From Sordaria brevicollis (taxonomy: Eukaryota; Ascomycota; Sordariomycetes; Sordariales; Sordariaceae), in contig JAUTDP010000002.1 of assembly GCA_033439795.1 (NCBI GenBank), positions 5,146,001 to 5,210,000 on the forward strand: a stretch of DNA of 64,000 nt, written 5' to 3'. Of the stretch, positions 42,883-52,973 are shown one piece after another (position 1 is the first letter of the stretch; each line of letters starts with the position of its first letter). The notes below the pieces were generated by a model. That model made no database searches. It was not told the origin of the DNA and was given only the letters and a program-made list of their open reading frames with translations. The position numbers were made by a program, and so were the translations under genes.

Positions 42883-44857
42883 ATGTGGCCATTCACATCA
42901 TCCTACCCCACAGTCCGCCCAGACGACATCCACGACCAAACATTCGACTATGTTATCGTCGGTGGTTAGTCAACTTCCCATTCACAGGCCAACCCTTGCT
43001 AACACCGAATCTCGTCTTGTAGGCGGCACAGCAGGCTGCGTCCTGGCCTCGCGCCTCTCCGAAACTCCCAACGTCTCGGTCCTCCTCTTGGAAAAAGGTC
43101 AAATCTGCGACAACTTTCTCTCGCGCATCCCTCTGCTCTCGCAGAACTACGAGTTTCCATTCCTCCAGTCCGTTCTTCGAATGACACAGCGGGATCCTTA
43201 CAACGGCCGACCAACCGAGCTCTGGGCCGCTGAAGCACTGGGTGGTACCACGAGAATCAATGCTTTGTTGTGGACACGGGGCTGGCCAGGCAACTATATT
43301 TCTGAGGACGTGCGGGGCTGGTTTGATGATGACTGGACCTGGGAGAAAATTGAGCCGTACTTCAAAAAGGTTGAGGAGGTGGTCAAGCCGCGGAAGCCAC
43401 AGTTCGATCTGGGGTGCATCCCTTTTGTGGAGGAGGCAGCTAGGAGGGTTGGGCTGCCGGTTGGACAAGGCGTGAACGATGCAGGAGTTGGCCCCCAAGG
43501 ATGCTTTGTGATGGATCAGACTGTGGATGGAAACGGCCAGAGAATGTCGGCATACAAGGCTTGGTTGCCGCCGCACGTGGCGAGGGAGAGGAAGGAGAGA
43601 CTCAAGATTTGTGTTGGCGTGGTTGCTTCGAAGCTTCTTCTCAGCAAGAGTGAGACTGAGACTAAGGCGCGGGTGACGGGTGTGCAGCTTCGTCGAGGTG
43701 ACCGCGAGTACACGGTCAAGGCCAGGAGGGAGGTTATTGTCTGTGCTGGAGCCATCTGTTCACCCCAGCTGCTGATGCTAAGTGGCATCGGGCCCTACGG
43801 CGATCATAAGCGCCTCGGGATCCCGCTCATCGTTGAGCATGAGATTCTTGGAAAATACGCGGACCACCTATCGGTTCCCATCATGATGGAGCTTCCTCGC
43901 AAACATACCCTTCACTGTCTGGGAAACGTCTTCGTGTTTTTCTGGCATCTCCTTCTTTACGTCTTCTTTGGTAAAGGCCTACTCGCCAATGGAACAACCT
44001 CCCGAAGCATATTTGTATGCAGCCGGGCTATCGACAAAAGGACAATGACCCTTCGACACGTCGACAACCTAAATGGCCACCATGTCCCAGATGTGGAGAT
44101 CATGATCAACCCCGTCAACTGCCTACCAGCTCCAGTAAACATTGGCAACAAGTCACTCTTCACTTGGTACACGACCCTCTCACAACAGTGGAGCTCTGGG
44201 CATGTCAGTCTCGCATCCAACGACCCAATGGCTGATCCCGAGATATCTGATCACCATATGTCTTACGAGGAAGAAAGGACTATGCGGACGGCGGTACGCT
44301 TCACAATGCGGTTAGCAGAGGAGTTTGCAAAGAACACGGGATACCCACACCAGGCAAAGCTAGTAGTTGCACCGGGAATGGACTTGGAATACTTGGACTC
44401 TCTTTACCGACCCAAGAAGGGATTTTTCCAGACTCTCTGGGCATGGGCCAGAAAGAAGAGACCAACAGAATATCAACGTCCTGTTCCCTATCGTCGATTT
44501 AAACATATTCGCCCCGAACCCGGAGACCCATATTCATCTGCCGCCCTATCCAAAAGATTCCCAAACATTGAAGAGGAAAAGAAGAAGAGACCAGCTTGGC
44601 AAACAGTCTCAGACGAGGAAATCAGCGACTATATGGACCGCGTCGTCGCCTCCGCTCAACACATTAGTTCTTCCTGCAGAATGCGTTGGGTAGTCAATGA
44701 ACGACTCAAGGTGATTGGCGTTCAGAACCTGAGAGTCGCTGATGCGAGCGTGTTTCCCAGGATACCGAGTGGGCATACCATGGCGCCGGTGATGATGGTT
44801 GCGGAAAGGTGTGCAGAGTTTGTTAAGGTGGAGTGGGAGGGGAAGAAGAGGGATTAG
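42883..44857 (+). CDS. GMC-family FAD oxidoreductase, one intron
   Basis: Exons 42883-42964 and 43023-44857. The 58-bp intron (GTTAGT, branch TGCTAAC, TTGTAG) splits the FAD motif, which after splicing reads FDYVIVGGGTAGCVLASRLS, about 24 residues from the chosen ATG (MWPFTSSYPTVRPD). The product has about 638 residues, typical for the family. The first GMC signature region is AAEALGGTTRINALLWTRGW. GAICSPQLLMLSGIGP is the second signature. The C-terminus has HISSSCRMRW and PRIPSGHTMAPVMMVAERCA, with His in the catalytic position. GMC enzymes oxidise alcohols, aldehydes or sugars; the substrate is not clear. There is no signal peptide in this model. The ATG is only 205 bp from the end of a RIPed transposon, so its promoter is compact or disturbed. 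Confidence 0.87.
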
Positions 44858-45109
44858 GACGGAGGGGGCGAGGGAGAGGGGGTGGGTGATGGACTTCCAA
44901 CTTGATTGCTTGGAAAAGGGCGGGTTTTGGGGGTTTCTTGTTGAGTGTAATCATTGTTTTGTTTCTTCACCACCAAATGTTCTTCGGGATTCGTTATTCT
45001 TTGGCGGAGATGGTGCACGCACTAACACGTTGGTGTCAATAGGTCTAGGGTCAGTTGAATGCATCCTTTCGAGGCTCATCGTCTACATGTTCCAGCAGAT
45101 ATGCTTCTC
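44858..45109. other. 3' region of the GMC gene
   Basis: About 250 bp with no gene, up to the small nested TIR elements. Confidence 0.5.
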
Positions 45110-45117
45110 CTCATTTT

Positions 45118-46103
45118 GAGGAAACCTACGTGCACCCACCCAAAACCTACAGACACCCACTTTTCAAAATACATCTTAGAATCTCTCACAACCCGGCCTC
45201 CAAAATTTAATAAAAGGGTATCTAGGAACTTTTTTATAACTCTTTCAATCCGCCTCGGGGTTTTAATCAATTCTTTTAATTATTATTCGCTCTCTTTCGA
45301 GTAAGTTGCGCGAAACGGACATTGCGAATACAAATAGCTAAGAATTAATTTCCGTTTAGAATTAAGAAGAATGGGGAGGTATGGAATTAATAAATTAGGA
45401 TTTAATTTTATTATAGCCTCAATTTGAACGCTTTTCAAATTCTTTTCGTTGAAAAATCTGAAAGTCTCTAAAAAAGGCGTTTCATACGGGGGCACCCGGT
45501 CCGTCTTACGGGGGCACCCGCGGGCACCTATATTTTTAGGGGCACCCAAAATTTCCTAAATTTCACGCTAATTTACAAGTTACACATTTATTTCTTTAAT
45601 ATAACATTTATTACGTAGAATTTTAAAAAAAAATATATTTATAAGTAAGTTATTAAAACCTGAATATGTTTAATTAAATAATTTACTATATTTATATAAT
45701 AGGAATATTTCATAGGTAAGTTTATTACCTTAAACCGTTTTAAACTAAAATTATTTTTTAAAAAGTCAATTTTTATATATATCCGTCAAATTTTTTGCAA
45801 CTCGTTTTTCTTCTTTAATTTTAAGTATAAAAATAAAAAGTGGGGCTCATATTACTCTCCTATTTGTACTCTACATTTTGGTACCCCTTTTGCTATTATA
45901 GCCCCGCTTAATAAATATTTTTTTAAAATAATTGTAATATTTATGAAATTTCACGGTAAAGTGTAAATAACAATGAAATTTTTGAAAGTTTGGGTGCCCC
46001 TATATTTTTTGGGTGCGTAAATAAGGTTTGGGTGCCCCCGTATAAAACGCCCTAAAAAAGGTGGGTGTCTGTAGGTTTTCGGTGGGTGCACGTAGGTTTC
46101 CTC
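45118..46103. mobile_element. Outer MITE-like TIR element, interrupted by a second one
   Basis: TIRs of about 44 bp with one mismatch: GAGGAAACCTACGTGCACCC at 45118 and its reverse complement ending at 46103. They are flanked by an 8-bp duplication CTCATTTT (45110-45117 and 46104-46111). Removing the inner element and its duplication leaves 402 bp with no coding capacity. The interior is AT-rich. It is probably a non-autonomous DNA element of a family making 8-bp duplications. Confidence 0.85.
45476..46051. mobile_element. Inner MITE-like TIR element (576 bp)
   Basis: TIR GGCGTTTCATACGGGGGCAC at 45476, and at the right end the reverse complement reads GGCGTTTTATACGGGGGCAC. It is flanked by the 8-bp duplication CTAAAAAA (45468-45475 and 46052-46059). 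Subterminal GGGGCACCC motifs occur repeatedly on the left (45490-45550) and as GGGTGCCCC on the right (45989-46038). The centre is AT-rich and non-coding. It inserted close to the right TIR of the outer element. Confidence 0.85.
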
Positions 46104-46288
46104 CTCATTTTTCACACATTCTTGTACAAATACATGTCCTGATCTCTTATGACTTGATGCGAAATCTCGCCTTGTTCGTTCTCCTCTTATCTTTTCCATC
46201 TTCTCAGCTCTAGTCTCCTGCCTCCAAAGAACGCCTGGCGCCTGTCAAGGACCGCACACACTATCGCCCTCAAACACCCAGCAAGCTA

Positions 46289-47296
46289 TTACGGGTGTAG
46301 AACCCCCTGCCGATAGATCATCGGCCAACCCTGTGGTTCCTCCCACTGGAACTGCTGCGTCTGTAAAGTGTTGGTCGCCCTGTTATACCTCCCCTCAAAG
46401 AACCTCCTCTCCTGATCCGCAAAGGTGAGATGAGTCGCGGCCGGCTGCGCACCAGGTACCTCCGGAGCAGCACCAGGTACCATCCCCCTCCTAACCGTAA
46501 CCACATACCTCCCCTCAACAACCACCCCCTTCTTCACCATCCCACCTCTCGGTTCAACCAACCGCGTCAACAACCCAACCAGGCCCTCAGTATGTTCCCA
46601 CTCATTATTCACACAAACAACCACCCTCCTCAACTTCCCCAACCTTCTCAACCTCCACGCCCCCCTCACCGCTTCATCCTCCACAAACATCCTCACACAC
46701 TCCCTCGCCAAGACAGGCGTCCAATGACCACCAGGAAACGTCGCCAATGCTCCAAAGTCCAGCCTCAACTCCCTCAACTCCCGACACCGTTTAACGACCG
46801 TCTGCCCCATCATCACCACTTTACCGATCCACAGGTCCAAAACTTCCCGGCCGTGCGCTTGGAAACACCGGATGGTTAGGGTTCTAAGCAGGAAGGAGTT
46901 GCGCCGCCGGATGCGTACCAGCCAGGCGCGGTGACGAGGGGAGAGGTCGAGGAGGAAGGTGTTTGTGCCGTAGTAGATGTGGGAGGCTTGGCGGGAGATG
47001 GAGGGGGAGGTTAGTGTTAGGGAGCGGTAGGTGTGGTGGATGGGGGCGGAGAGGGTGAGGAGGGGGTGGAGGGTGTGGTGGGGGATGGTGGGTGGGGGGG
47101 TTGAGTGGGGGAGTAACATTGAGGTAGAGGGGTGGGTGGTGCCCCTGGGGTTGGGGGAGGGAGAGGTGAGGAGGTGGGAGAGGATGAGGAGGCGGAGTTC
47201 GGGGGGGGGGGGGTGGGGGAAGGGGAAGGGGGATGGGGAGGGGGGGTCGGAGTCGGATTCGTTGTTGGCAACGAGGAGGTCTTGGGTTTGAGGCAT
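46289..47296 (-). CDS. F-box-like / 2EXR-type fungal protein
   Basis: A 335-residue frame from ATG 47296 (MPQTQDLLVANNESDSDPPS). After a Pro/Ser-rich leader the motif PPPELRLLILSHLL is followed by a linker and then by ISRQASHIYYGTNTFLLDLS, the arrangement seen in fungal F-box-like and 2EXR proteins (hydrophobic helix, then Y-YG-N-F). The C-terminal part has basic helices (RHRAWLVRIRRRNSFLLRTL and REVLDLWIG). There is no catalytic motif. Such proteins form large families of unknown function in Pezizomycotina and may act as ubiquitin-ligase adaptors. The N-terminal part lies in a strongly G-rich (template) stretch. Confidence 0.7.
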   Translation of the reverse strand: MPQTQDLLVANNESDSDPPSPSPFPFPHPPPPELRLLILSHLLTSPSPNPRGTTHPSTSMLLPHSTPPPTIPHHTLHPLLTLSAPIHHTYRSLTLTSPSISRQASHIYYGTNTFLLDLSPRHRAWLVRIRRRNSFLLRTLTIRCFQAHGREVLDLWIGKVVMMGQTVVKRCRELRELRLDFGALATFPGGHWTPVLARECVRMFVEDEAVRGAWRLRRLGKLRRVVVCVNNEWEHTEGLVGLLTRLVEPRGGMVKKGVVVEGRYVVTVRRGMVPGAAPEVPGAQPAATHLTFADQERRFFEGRYNRATNTLQTQQFQWEEPQGWPMIYRQGVLHP

Positions 47297-48095
47297 GTCT
47301 GGGTCGGTTTCGGTGACTAGAGGTAGTGAAAGAAATTTGTGTTAGAAGATCTGGTTTATAGTAAGAGAGAGTTGGGAGGAGAGTGACGTGGAAGGGTAAG
47401 CCGGTAAGGTGTGTATATAAAGGAAACGACGGTCAAGGGAAACAGGCAACCCCGTCATCATGGGGAGGAACATGGGCGCTTGTGTTTGTGGTTGATGACA
47501 ACTTGGAACCTCAAGCTTTGTGGCCACGGCAGCAACGACAAGCTCCCCGACAAGCACAACATCTGACGCTTTACAGCATCCTGATTCAGGGGGCTTGGAG
47601 CGTGATGAAATGTGCGAGGGGAAAATGGGAGGGGTTCCTCTAGCCCTTCGCAGCGGCTCCAGGGCAGAGATCGAGTCAAGGGTCGGGAGGGGGCAGGAGG
47701 GCCTGGTGTAGCAGTTGGTGCAGGCCCCTAGAGGTAGTGTCAAGTGCCATACGCCTCTGACTTGCCCTGGCTTCCTCGTCTCCTAAGGCGGAGAAGGGCT
47801 AGAGACGAAGGCTACCTGCTGGTGTCCGTCTAAGTGGTCGTGATGGCCACGTGGAGTTGAGCAGGCCCCGTGGACAGGAAGGGTACGAAGGGGCGGGGAA
47901 ACGCAGCACGCAGGAGTTGCAAGTTGATGAGCCATGGCTCCTGCGCTCCTATGCTCCCGAGCTCCCGGGCTCCCGCGGCGAAAGGGTCGTGAGAACGGTG
48001 GTGCATTTCAGGAAAGGATGGAATGGGGGGAGTGAACGGGCATTGGTTTGGGTGTTGAGATGCACTCTATCCCTCCACTGGAAGGAGGTCACCAC
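47297..48095. other. Intergenic region
   Basis: No gene is recognised. Frames 47342-47743 and 47383-47643 overlap on opposite strands without features. Confidence 0.45.
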
Positions 48096-48485
48096 TCAGT
48101 GGAGGACGTCTTGGTGGTGGAAAGATGTAGGGGTGGTTGTTATTCTGTCGTTGGTAGTGATGGTGATGATAGTGGGCCATCCCGGGCACACAGCTGGGCG
48201 GGCATAAGAGGGGAGGAATGAACGGGGGATGATGAACTTACTTTCGCCCTCCTCGAGGGAATTGTCGTCCTCATTGTCCTGGTCAGAGATTTCCCCTTCT
48301 TCTAGGGAGTCCTCCTCCTCCGGAGCAATGGGCATGTTGGCAACGAACTGCTCCTGCTCCTGGTGGTGTCCCTGGTTGACTTGGCTGCTAACCTCGTCGC
48401 TGGAGGCAGGGCCGGAGGCCTGGGTTGTCTGGGCGTTGGAACCAGAAGCGGCGTCGGGAGTGTTGACAGCGTCGTTGGAAGACAT
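48096..48485 (-). CDS. Small acidic low-complexity protein
   Basis: The likely start is the ATG at 48485 (MSSNDAVNTPDAASGSNAQT); the in-frame ATG at 48695 adds 70 residues without recognisable features. The protein is Ser/Gln/Glu-rich with a duplicated acidic motif (DSLEEGEISDQ and NSLEEGES). GTAAGT at 48241 immediately after the second motif may be an intron donor, in which case the true C-terminus differs from the unspliced 129-residue reading. The ending is uncertain and no family is recognised. The EEGEI motif also ends the F-box protein at 24020, but this is a common acidic stretch. Confidence 0.45.
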   Translation of the reverse strand: MSSNDAVNTPDAASGSNAQTTQASGPASSDEVSSQVNQGHHQEQEQFVANMPIAPEEEDSLEEGEISDQDNEDDNSLEEGESKFIIPRSFLPSYARPAVCPGWPTIITITTNDRITTTPTSFHHQDVLH

Positions 48486-50022
48486 CTTATTGCTCGAGTT
48501 GATGCTGACGTTGGTGAAAGAAATAGACTGTGTGTCTTTACGAGAGATGAAATTGTCAAAGCCGGAAATTACTCGGATAAAAGATTGCTCGCGTTGTGCT
48601 GTTGCGATATCTTGGGTTGTCAAGACTGGATATTTGTGGGAAATTTTATAGAACGAAAGGTGAATTCTCAATTTGTGGGCGATGGGTCCTTCCAAACTGA
48701 CGGGAAGGGAGGGCTACCATTCACTCGTCAAACTGAAGTGAATGGAGGTTTTCCAATTTTCGTGGAAGGAGGTGGAAGGTTGAGGGTACTTCTCAATGGA
48801 CTGTGGTGTTGAAGTGAATGTGTCTTGGGTGGGATTTGGACGGCTGGCTAAGCTGCCCGCTACGAAGTGGGATAGCGAGGGACGGGACGGTATAAGGGCG
48901 ATTGCCCTAGAACCCAGTGTAGCATGTCGAATCTACTAGACGGCGGCAATATGTCTCGATCTTGTGTCAAACATGCGAACATGTAAGACAGGCCGCCATC
49001 GAAGTCGAGCCTAACTAGAGGTAGTCTATTGACAACGTCAGTGCCCAGTCTGGCACTGGATGACTCTGTGTGTTTGGCGAGCTCGAGAATCTCCTTTTTG
49101 CTCTTGCCGACTAGTTGGGTAATATCAAGCAGGGTGCTTTTGGCAGTGTCGCTGCCAAAGTGGACGCTAGCCCTCCCTCCTCGCCTGGTTCAAAGCCCTC
49201 GCCCTCGACACCGAGCCCGATTTGTGAGGCATATACGGACACCAGCCTCGCCTTTACATGAGCTCCGGCACAGCCACCTTCAACAAGTGCCTCGCAGGTC
49301 GTCTCCGGGGCCATGTCTTGAACAAGACCGCCGTACGATCCCATTCACCACCGGTCATTTACTAGAAGTCACCAGTCTGCGCTCTGCTGCGATATATAGA
49401 GTACAGTAGTGAAGTGTTTCCGCTACCCTCCGCAAAGCCCTAATGGCTCACGACTCTTCGAACGATGTCACCTCCAGCCTCTTTCTGTATCTTCGCAATT
49501 GTCGCCTAGAAAACCGTCTCGAGCACGTCCAGGTCGGGTGGGAATTCGCAGACATTGCCGCCAGTGCCAGATTGGCGGCAGTACGTCCAGCGGCTTGGTT
49601 TTGTGCCATATGCCACGCGCGGCGGCGAGCTTTATGGCCTCGACGTTCGCCTCCGGGGAGGAGGAGGGTGAGGATGGCGGCTACTGCGGCCCACGTTGAA
49701 GCAGCGTAGGGTCGACGGCGTAGGGAACTGGGGGTGCAAGTGTTTCAGGTTAGAATGAACAAGGAGATCCGCTGATGGTGATGCACACGAGGCCGTAAGC
49801 TGGCATAGATGCTCGTCACCGGTCCCTATGTGATGTACAGGGACTTGACCACATCCGCTGCTGGAAGGTTGATCGGTGAGTGATGAGTCTGGGTCCTTGA
49901 TGCTTTGCTCATCTCCGTTGGAGGCGAGCTCCGGAAGAAGAGATACCGGAGTGGTTCATGAATGGAACTTGGGGCTGTGGTCTTGGGGGTAGCTTGTTAC
50001 CCCCCTTGATTAGGCAGGCCAG
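48486..50022. other. Region with only weak frames
   Basis: The best candidate is 49443-49709 (88 codons, MAHDSSNDVTSSLFLYLRNC, with a CAICHARR stretch), about 45 bp after a GATATATAGA box. It has no recognisable domain and is not called as a gene. Confidence 0.4.
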
Positions 50023-50544
50023 CTACAGCCGAGAACTAGGACCTTCTTTCATCTCAGCAAGGAACATCAAAGCTTGTTCGAGGACAGGTAAGGCCAATAT
50101 GGCCCCCTTCGTCAGCAGCGCTAGCTTCTCTGCTGGATTTACCCGATCACCCAAAGCAATGTCTCGAGCTTTAGCCGGCTTTATTGCGCTTGTAAGGAGA
50201 TGGTAGAGAAGGCGACAGCTTGTGGCGAGGGCGACAAGCTCCCAAGCGGGCACCTTCAAGGAGGCTGGACCATGGTCTTTGACCCGTCGGCAACGGGCGG
50301 CGAATGAACGAAATCTGAATTCGCGTGGAGTGAATGGCAGGGGAGATGGTGGGGGATCAATCTCTTTCAGAAGGTGGGTGATTAGGTCGACGACGGTTCT
50401 TTGGGCGGTGAGCTCGTAGGCTGTACTTTGTTTCGTGTCCGCCTTTGACCAGGTCTTATTTGTCCTTCTTCCGCAACAGCTTGCAAGTTCTGGAGGGCCG
50501 CCACTCATACTCGGGGCCATGCAAAGGTCGCAAACGTGAGCCAT
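50023..50544 (-). CDS. Hypothetical protein with N-terminal Cys pairs
   Basis: A 173-residue frame starting at ATG 50544 in a CACAATGG context. The N-terminus MAHVCDLCMAPSMSGGPPEL and then CCGRR offers CxxC-type ligands. The rest is mostly helical and basic (TVVDLITHLLKEIDPPPSPL, FRSFAARCRRV, VPAWELVALATSCRLLYHLL). I do not recognise a family. The frame texture and start context are good but support is limited to this. Confidence 0.5.
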   Translation of the reverse strand: MAHVCDLCMAPSMSGGPPELASCCGRRTNKTWSKADTKQSTAYELTAQRTVVDLITHLLKEIDPPPSPLPFTPREFRFRSFAARCRRVKDHGPASLKVPAWELVALATSCRLLYHLLTSAIKPAKARDIALGDRVNPAEKLALLTKGAILALPVLEQALMFLAEMKEGPSSRL

Positions 50545-51406
50545 TGTGCTGGGAGATGAGAGAAGAGAGTGTGATAGTTGATGGAGATGGAGGAATGGAG
50601 AGCCTGAAGTGGCGCAAAGACACAGGGGAGGTTTGGTGATTTTATACCTTAGAGGTACCTACTCGATGAAGAGTTCGACAGGCCTGTTGACTATCAGGAA
50701 CGTGATACGATCAAGTGAGTCAAGTGACAACTGACTGAAGGTAACAGCATATGTCAAGAAGTGTCAATGTTTGTCGGCATGTTTGCTCTCAGGCCTTCCA
50801 TGACTGAGTTGTGACGAAATGGCTGTGAGAGGAGTCAAAACTGACTGATAAGACGGCAGCAATCCAAGTTGACGGGAAATAACATATTGCCAATACATGA
50901 AGTGGTAGTTGGTATAGTTCAAAACCTTGTCGTTGTCGTTATGGCTGCAAGTGTCTCCGGTCCGGGTGGGGCCGAACGCCCAGGCGATATCCGGAGCCCC
51001 GGAGACATCGCCATATCCGTGAAGTCAGTTGTATATACGATGCAGAATCCATTCACTTTTCAACCTTAATTCTAGGCGATGCATCTTCCTTCCGTCTTGT
51101 TCATCTTTGGCAACCGAACCTTCTTCTCAACCTGGTTTGCTGCCATGGAAGAAGCGATGAGAGAGTCGCTTTCCTCCCCCATTGCCCCACCCGAGAACCT
51201 TGATGCCGGGCTTCACAGGGACTAAGGTCTTGAAAGTGAAGGCGAGACACCATATTTCTTTCCTTCCCAACATAAATTCGATCACTCGCGCCTTCTCTGC
51301 TCTCTTCTGACCGACAACACCTTCCCATCTCATCAGAGCCAACCACACTCACTTGCCTCTATATACCTACCAAAAGTCCCAAACACCTTCCAACCGAACG
51401 CTCACA
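50545..51406. other. Intergenic region
   Basis: No gene. A CTATATACC box near 51360 may serve the small gene at 51407. Confidence 0.45.
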
Positions 51407-51712
51407 ATGTCGGCAATGGAGACCTACGACGTGGAGTATCACATCCACGAGGACGGCACAATGACTCCCTACCTCGTCGAGTCCCTTCCTCCCTCCTCCG
51501 ATGATTCCGAAATGAGCATTGTGCTCTACCAGGCGCCTGATCCCGCGGATATGGAGATCGACGACTGGTGCCGCCTTGTCAACTACAAGTCGGCCTGGGC
51601 ACCTGCCCGTCCCGCCGCTGAGAAAAAAAGAACCAACAACAGAGAAGGCCAACTGGAGAGGAATGTCAAGCGGCAGAGGTTGGATAACAAGGGGTCTTTC
51701 CGGCAGACATAA
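51407..51712 (+). CDS. Small hypothetical protein
   Basis: A 101-residue frame starting at ATG 51407 (CTCACAATGTCG), 45 bp after a TATATA box: MSAMETYDVEYHIHEDGTMT, an acidic middle (SSDDSEMS, ADMEIDDW) and a basic tail (EKKRTNNREG, NVKRQRLDNK), possibly a nuclear localisation signal. No family is recognised. Downstream sequence in another frame is also open (51519-51893), so a missed intron could extend it. Confidence 0.4.
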   Translation: MSAMETYDVEYHIHEDGTMTPYLVESLPPSSDDSEMSIVLYQAPDPADMEIDDWCRLVNYKSAWAPARPAAEKKRTNNREGQLERNVKRQRLDNKGSFRQT

Positions 51713-52213
51713 GCACATTTCGGAAGGCATCAACCAAGACGACGACGACACAACAACACAACAAGTTCCAAGAGCAAAGCACGTCAAAAATGCACGCCTC
51801 GCTTGGGTCGAAAGGGCCTATAGGCAGAACTTGGGAGAGACCATCTCTCCCGGACAGGTATGCCGCTTCTCCATACTCTATTTCCCTTTCTAGGATTACT
51901 TAACTAACCGACAACTACACCGACAGTCTCCTCGGTCTGCCGGGTTTGACGGGTTGAACTGGAAATACTGTGTTTGGTAGACTAGGGGTTAACTTTGATC
52001 TTGCTGTCCATGATCCATCTTGGTTGTCTTCTTGCACCTTGCGCCTTGGGACTGCACCTCGGACCGGTCTCACTCTCGGCTGTGGAGGGCCGGCCCCCTT
52101 CCCTTGGTCTTCCGTTTCTTGGATGTGCGGGATTGTTGGCTATCGCCTGTGCGCGTGCCTTGGCTGCCACCTGCTCTCTCACTTCCGATCCGTGGGTGTG
52201 GAGGATCATTGAG

Positions 52214-52631
52214 GCGCAGGGAGCGCATGTCCATACCTCTACGCTCAGAGGTATCTCCTAATCCCGTATTAAGGCTCACCGCCTTCTCAAAGTCTGCCTT
52301 GTCGGCGCCACTCTTAGCGCTTGTAGCGGTAATCGACCACAACGCCTGGCTGGATGTCAGGGCGTTTCGCGCGTAGACAGCTTGAAAAGAGGGAAGTGGG
52401 TTGTGTGCTCGAAAGGCCCCTGGATCAAGGGCTTCTCCCACTTTTGGCCGTGGGTCTGCAGAATCAGTCGCAGTGACCGCATGTCCATTCGCTCAGCGGG
52501 ATCCCCCAATCCGGTATTGAGACTCACTGCCTTCTCGAAGTCGGCCTTGTCAACGCCAGTCTTAGCGCTTGTGGAAATGATTGACTACAAAGCCTGGCTG
52601 GATGTTAGGGCGTTGCGGGCGTAGACCGCTT
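52214..52631 (-). pseudogene. Duplicated coding remnant (two copies of about 165 bp)
   Basis: Two direct copies, 52214-52384 and 52469-52631, are about 80 percent alike by eye. On the minus strand both encode QAVYARNALTSSQAL, then TSAK.G.DKADFEKAVS and LNTGLGD, followed by MDMRSLRL. The upstream copy has TAG where the other has TGG. Surrounding frames on the same strand (52644-52973) look protein-like but are broken. This is a decayed gene or mobile-element relic; its family is not recognised. Confidence 0.55.
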
Positions 52632-52973
52632 GGGTCCAGCGGTCTAGAGTAGCCTCGTTGTCGGTGGGTTTGGCATCTCTGTGCGGATGCGGTAGATGGT
52701 TTGCCGGAGGGTCATTATAGTATTTTGTTGGACATGCTCGGGGCGGTCTTCCTCCGGGTCTTCTGCAAGACGGGTGTGGACTGGCGTTCTCCGTCCGATC
52801 TGTGGCCCTTTGAAGGACCTAGCGCTTGTGTGCCCTTGCGGCGACCGTTGAAGCACCCGAGTAAAAACAGGACGCGGAACTAGTCGTCGATTGAATAGCC
52901 ACCTGTACCGGCGAATTTGTCTTCGTGTTGGGTGAACCTTGGGCCCCCCTGGTGCCCGGGCCGAACGGAACAT

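Noticed and set aside
48144..48241. Intron from GTAAGT (48241) to CGACAG (48145) in the small acidic protein
   Set aside because: Splicing there gives an immediate stop after one residue, so it is not used in the model, although the donor is good.
49443..49709. 88-codon frame after a TATA-like box
   Set aside because: No domain, and the Arg/Ala-rich end looks like non-coding GC-rich sequence.
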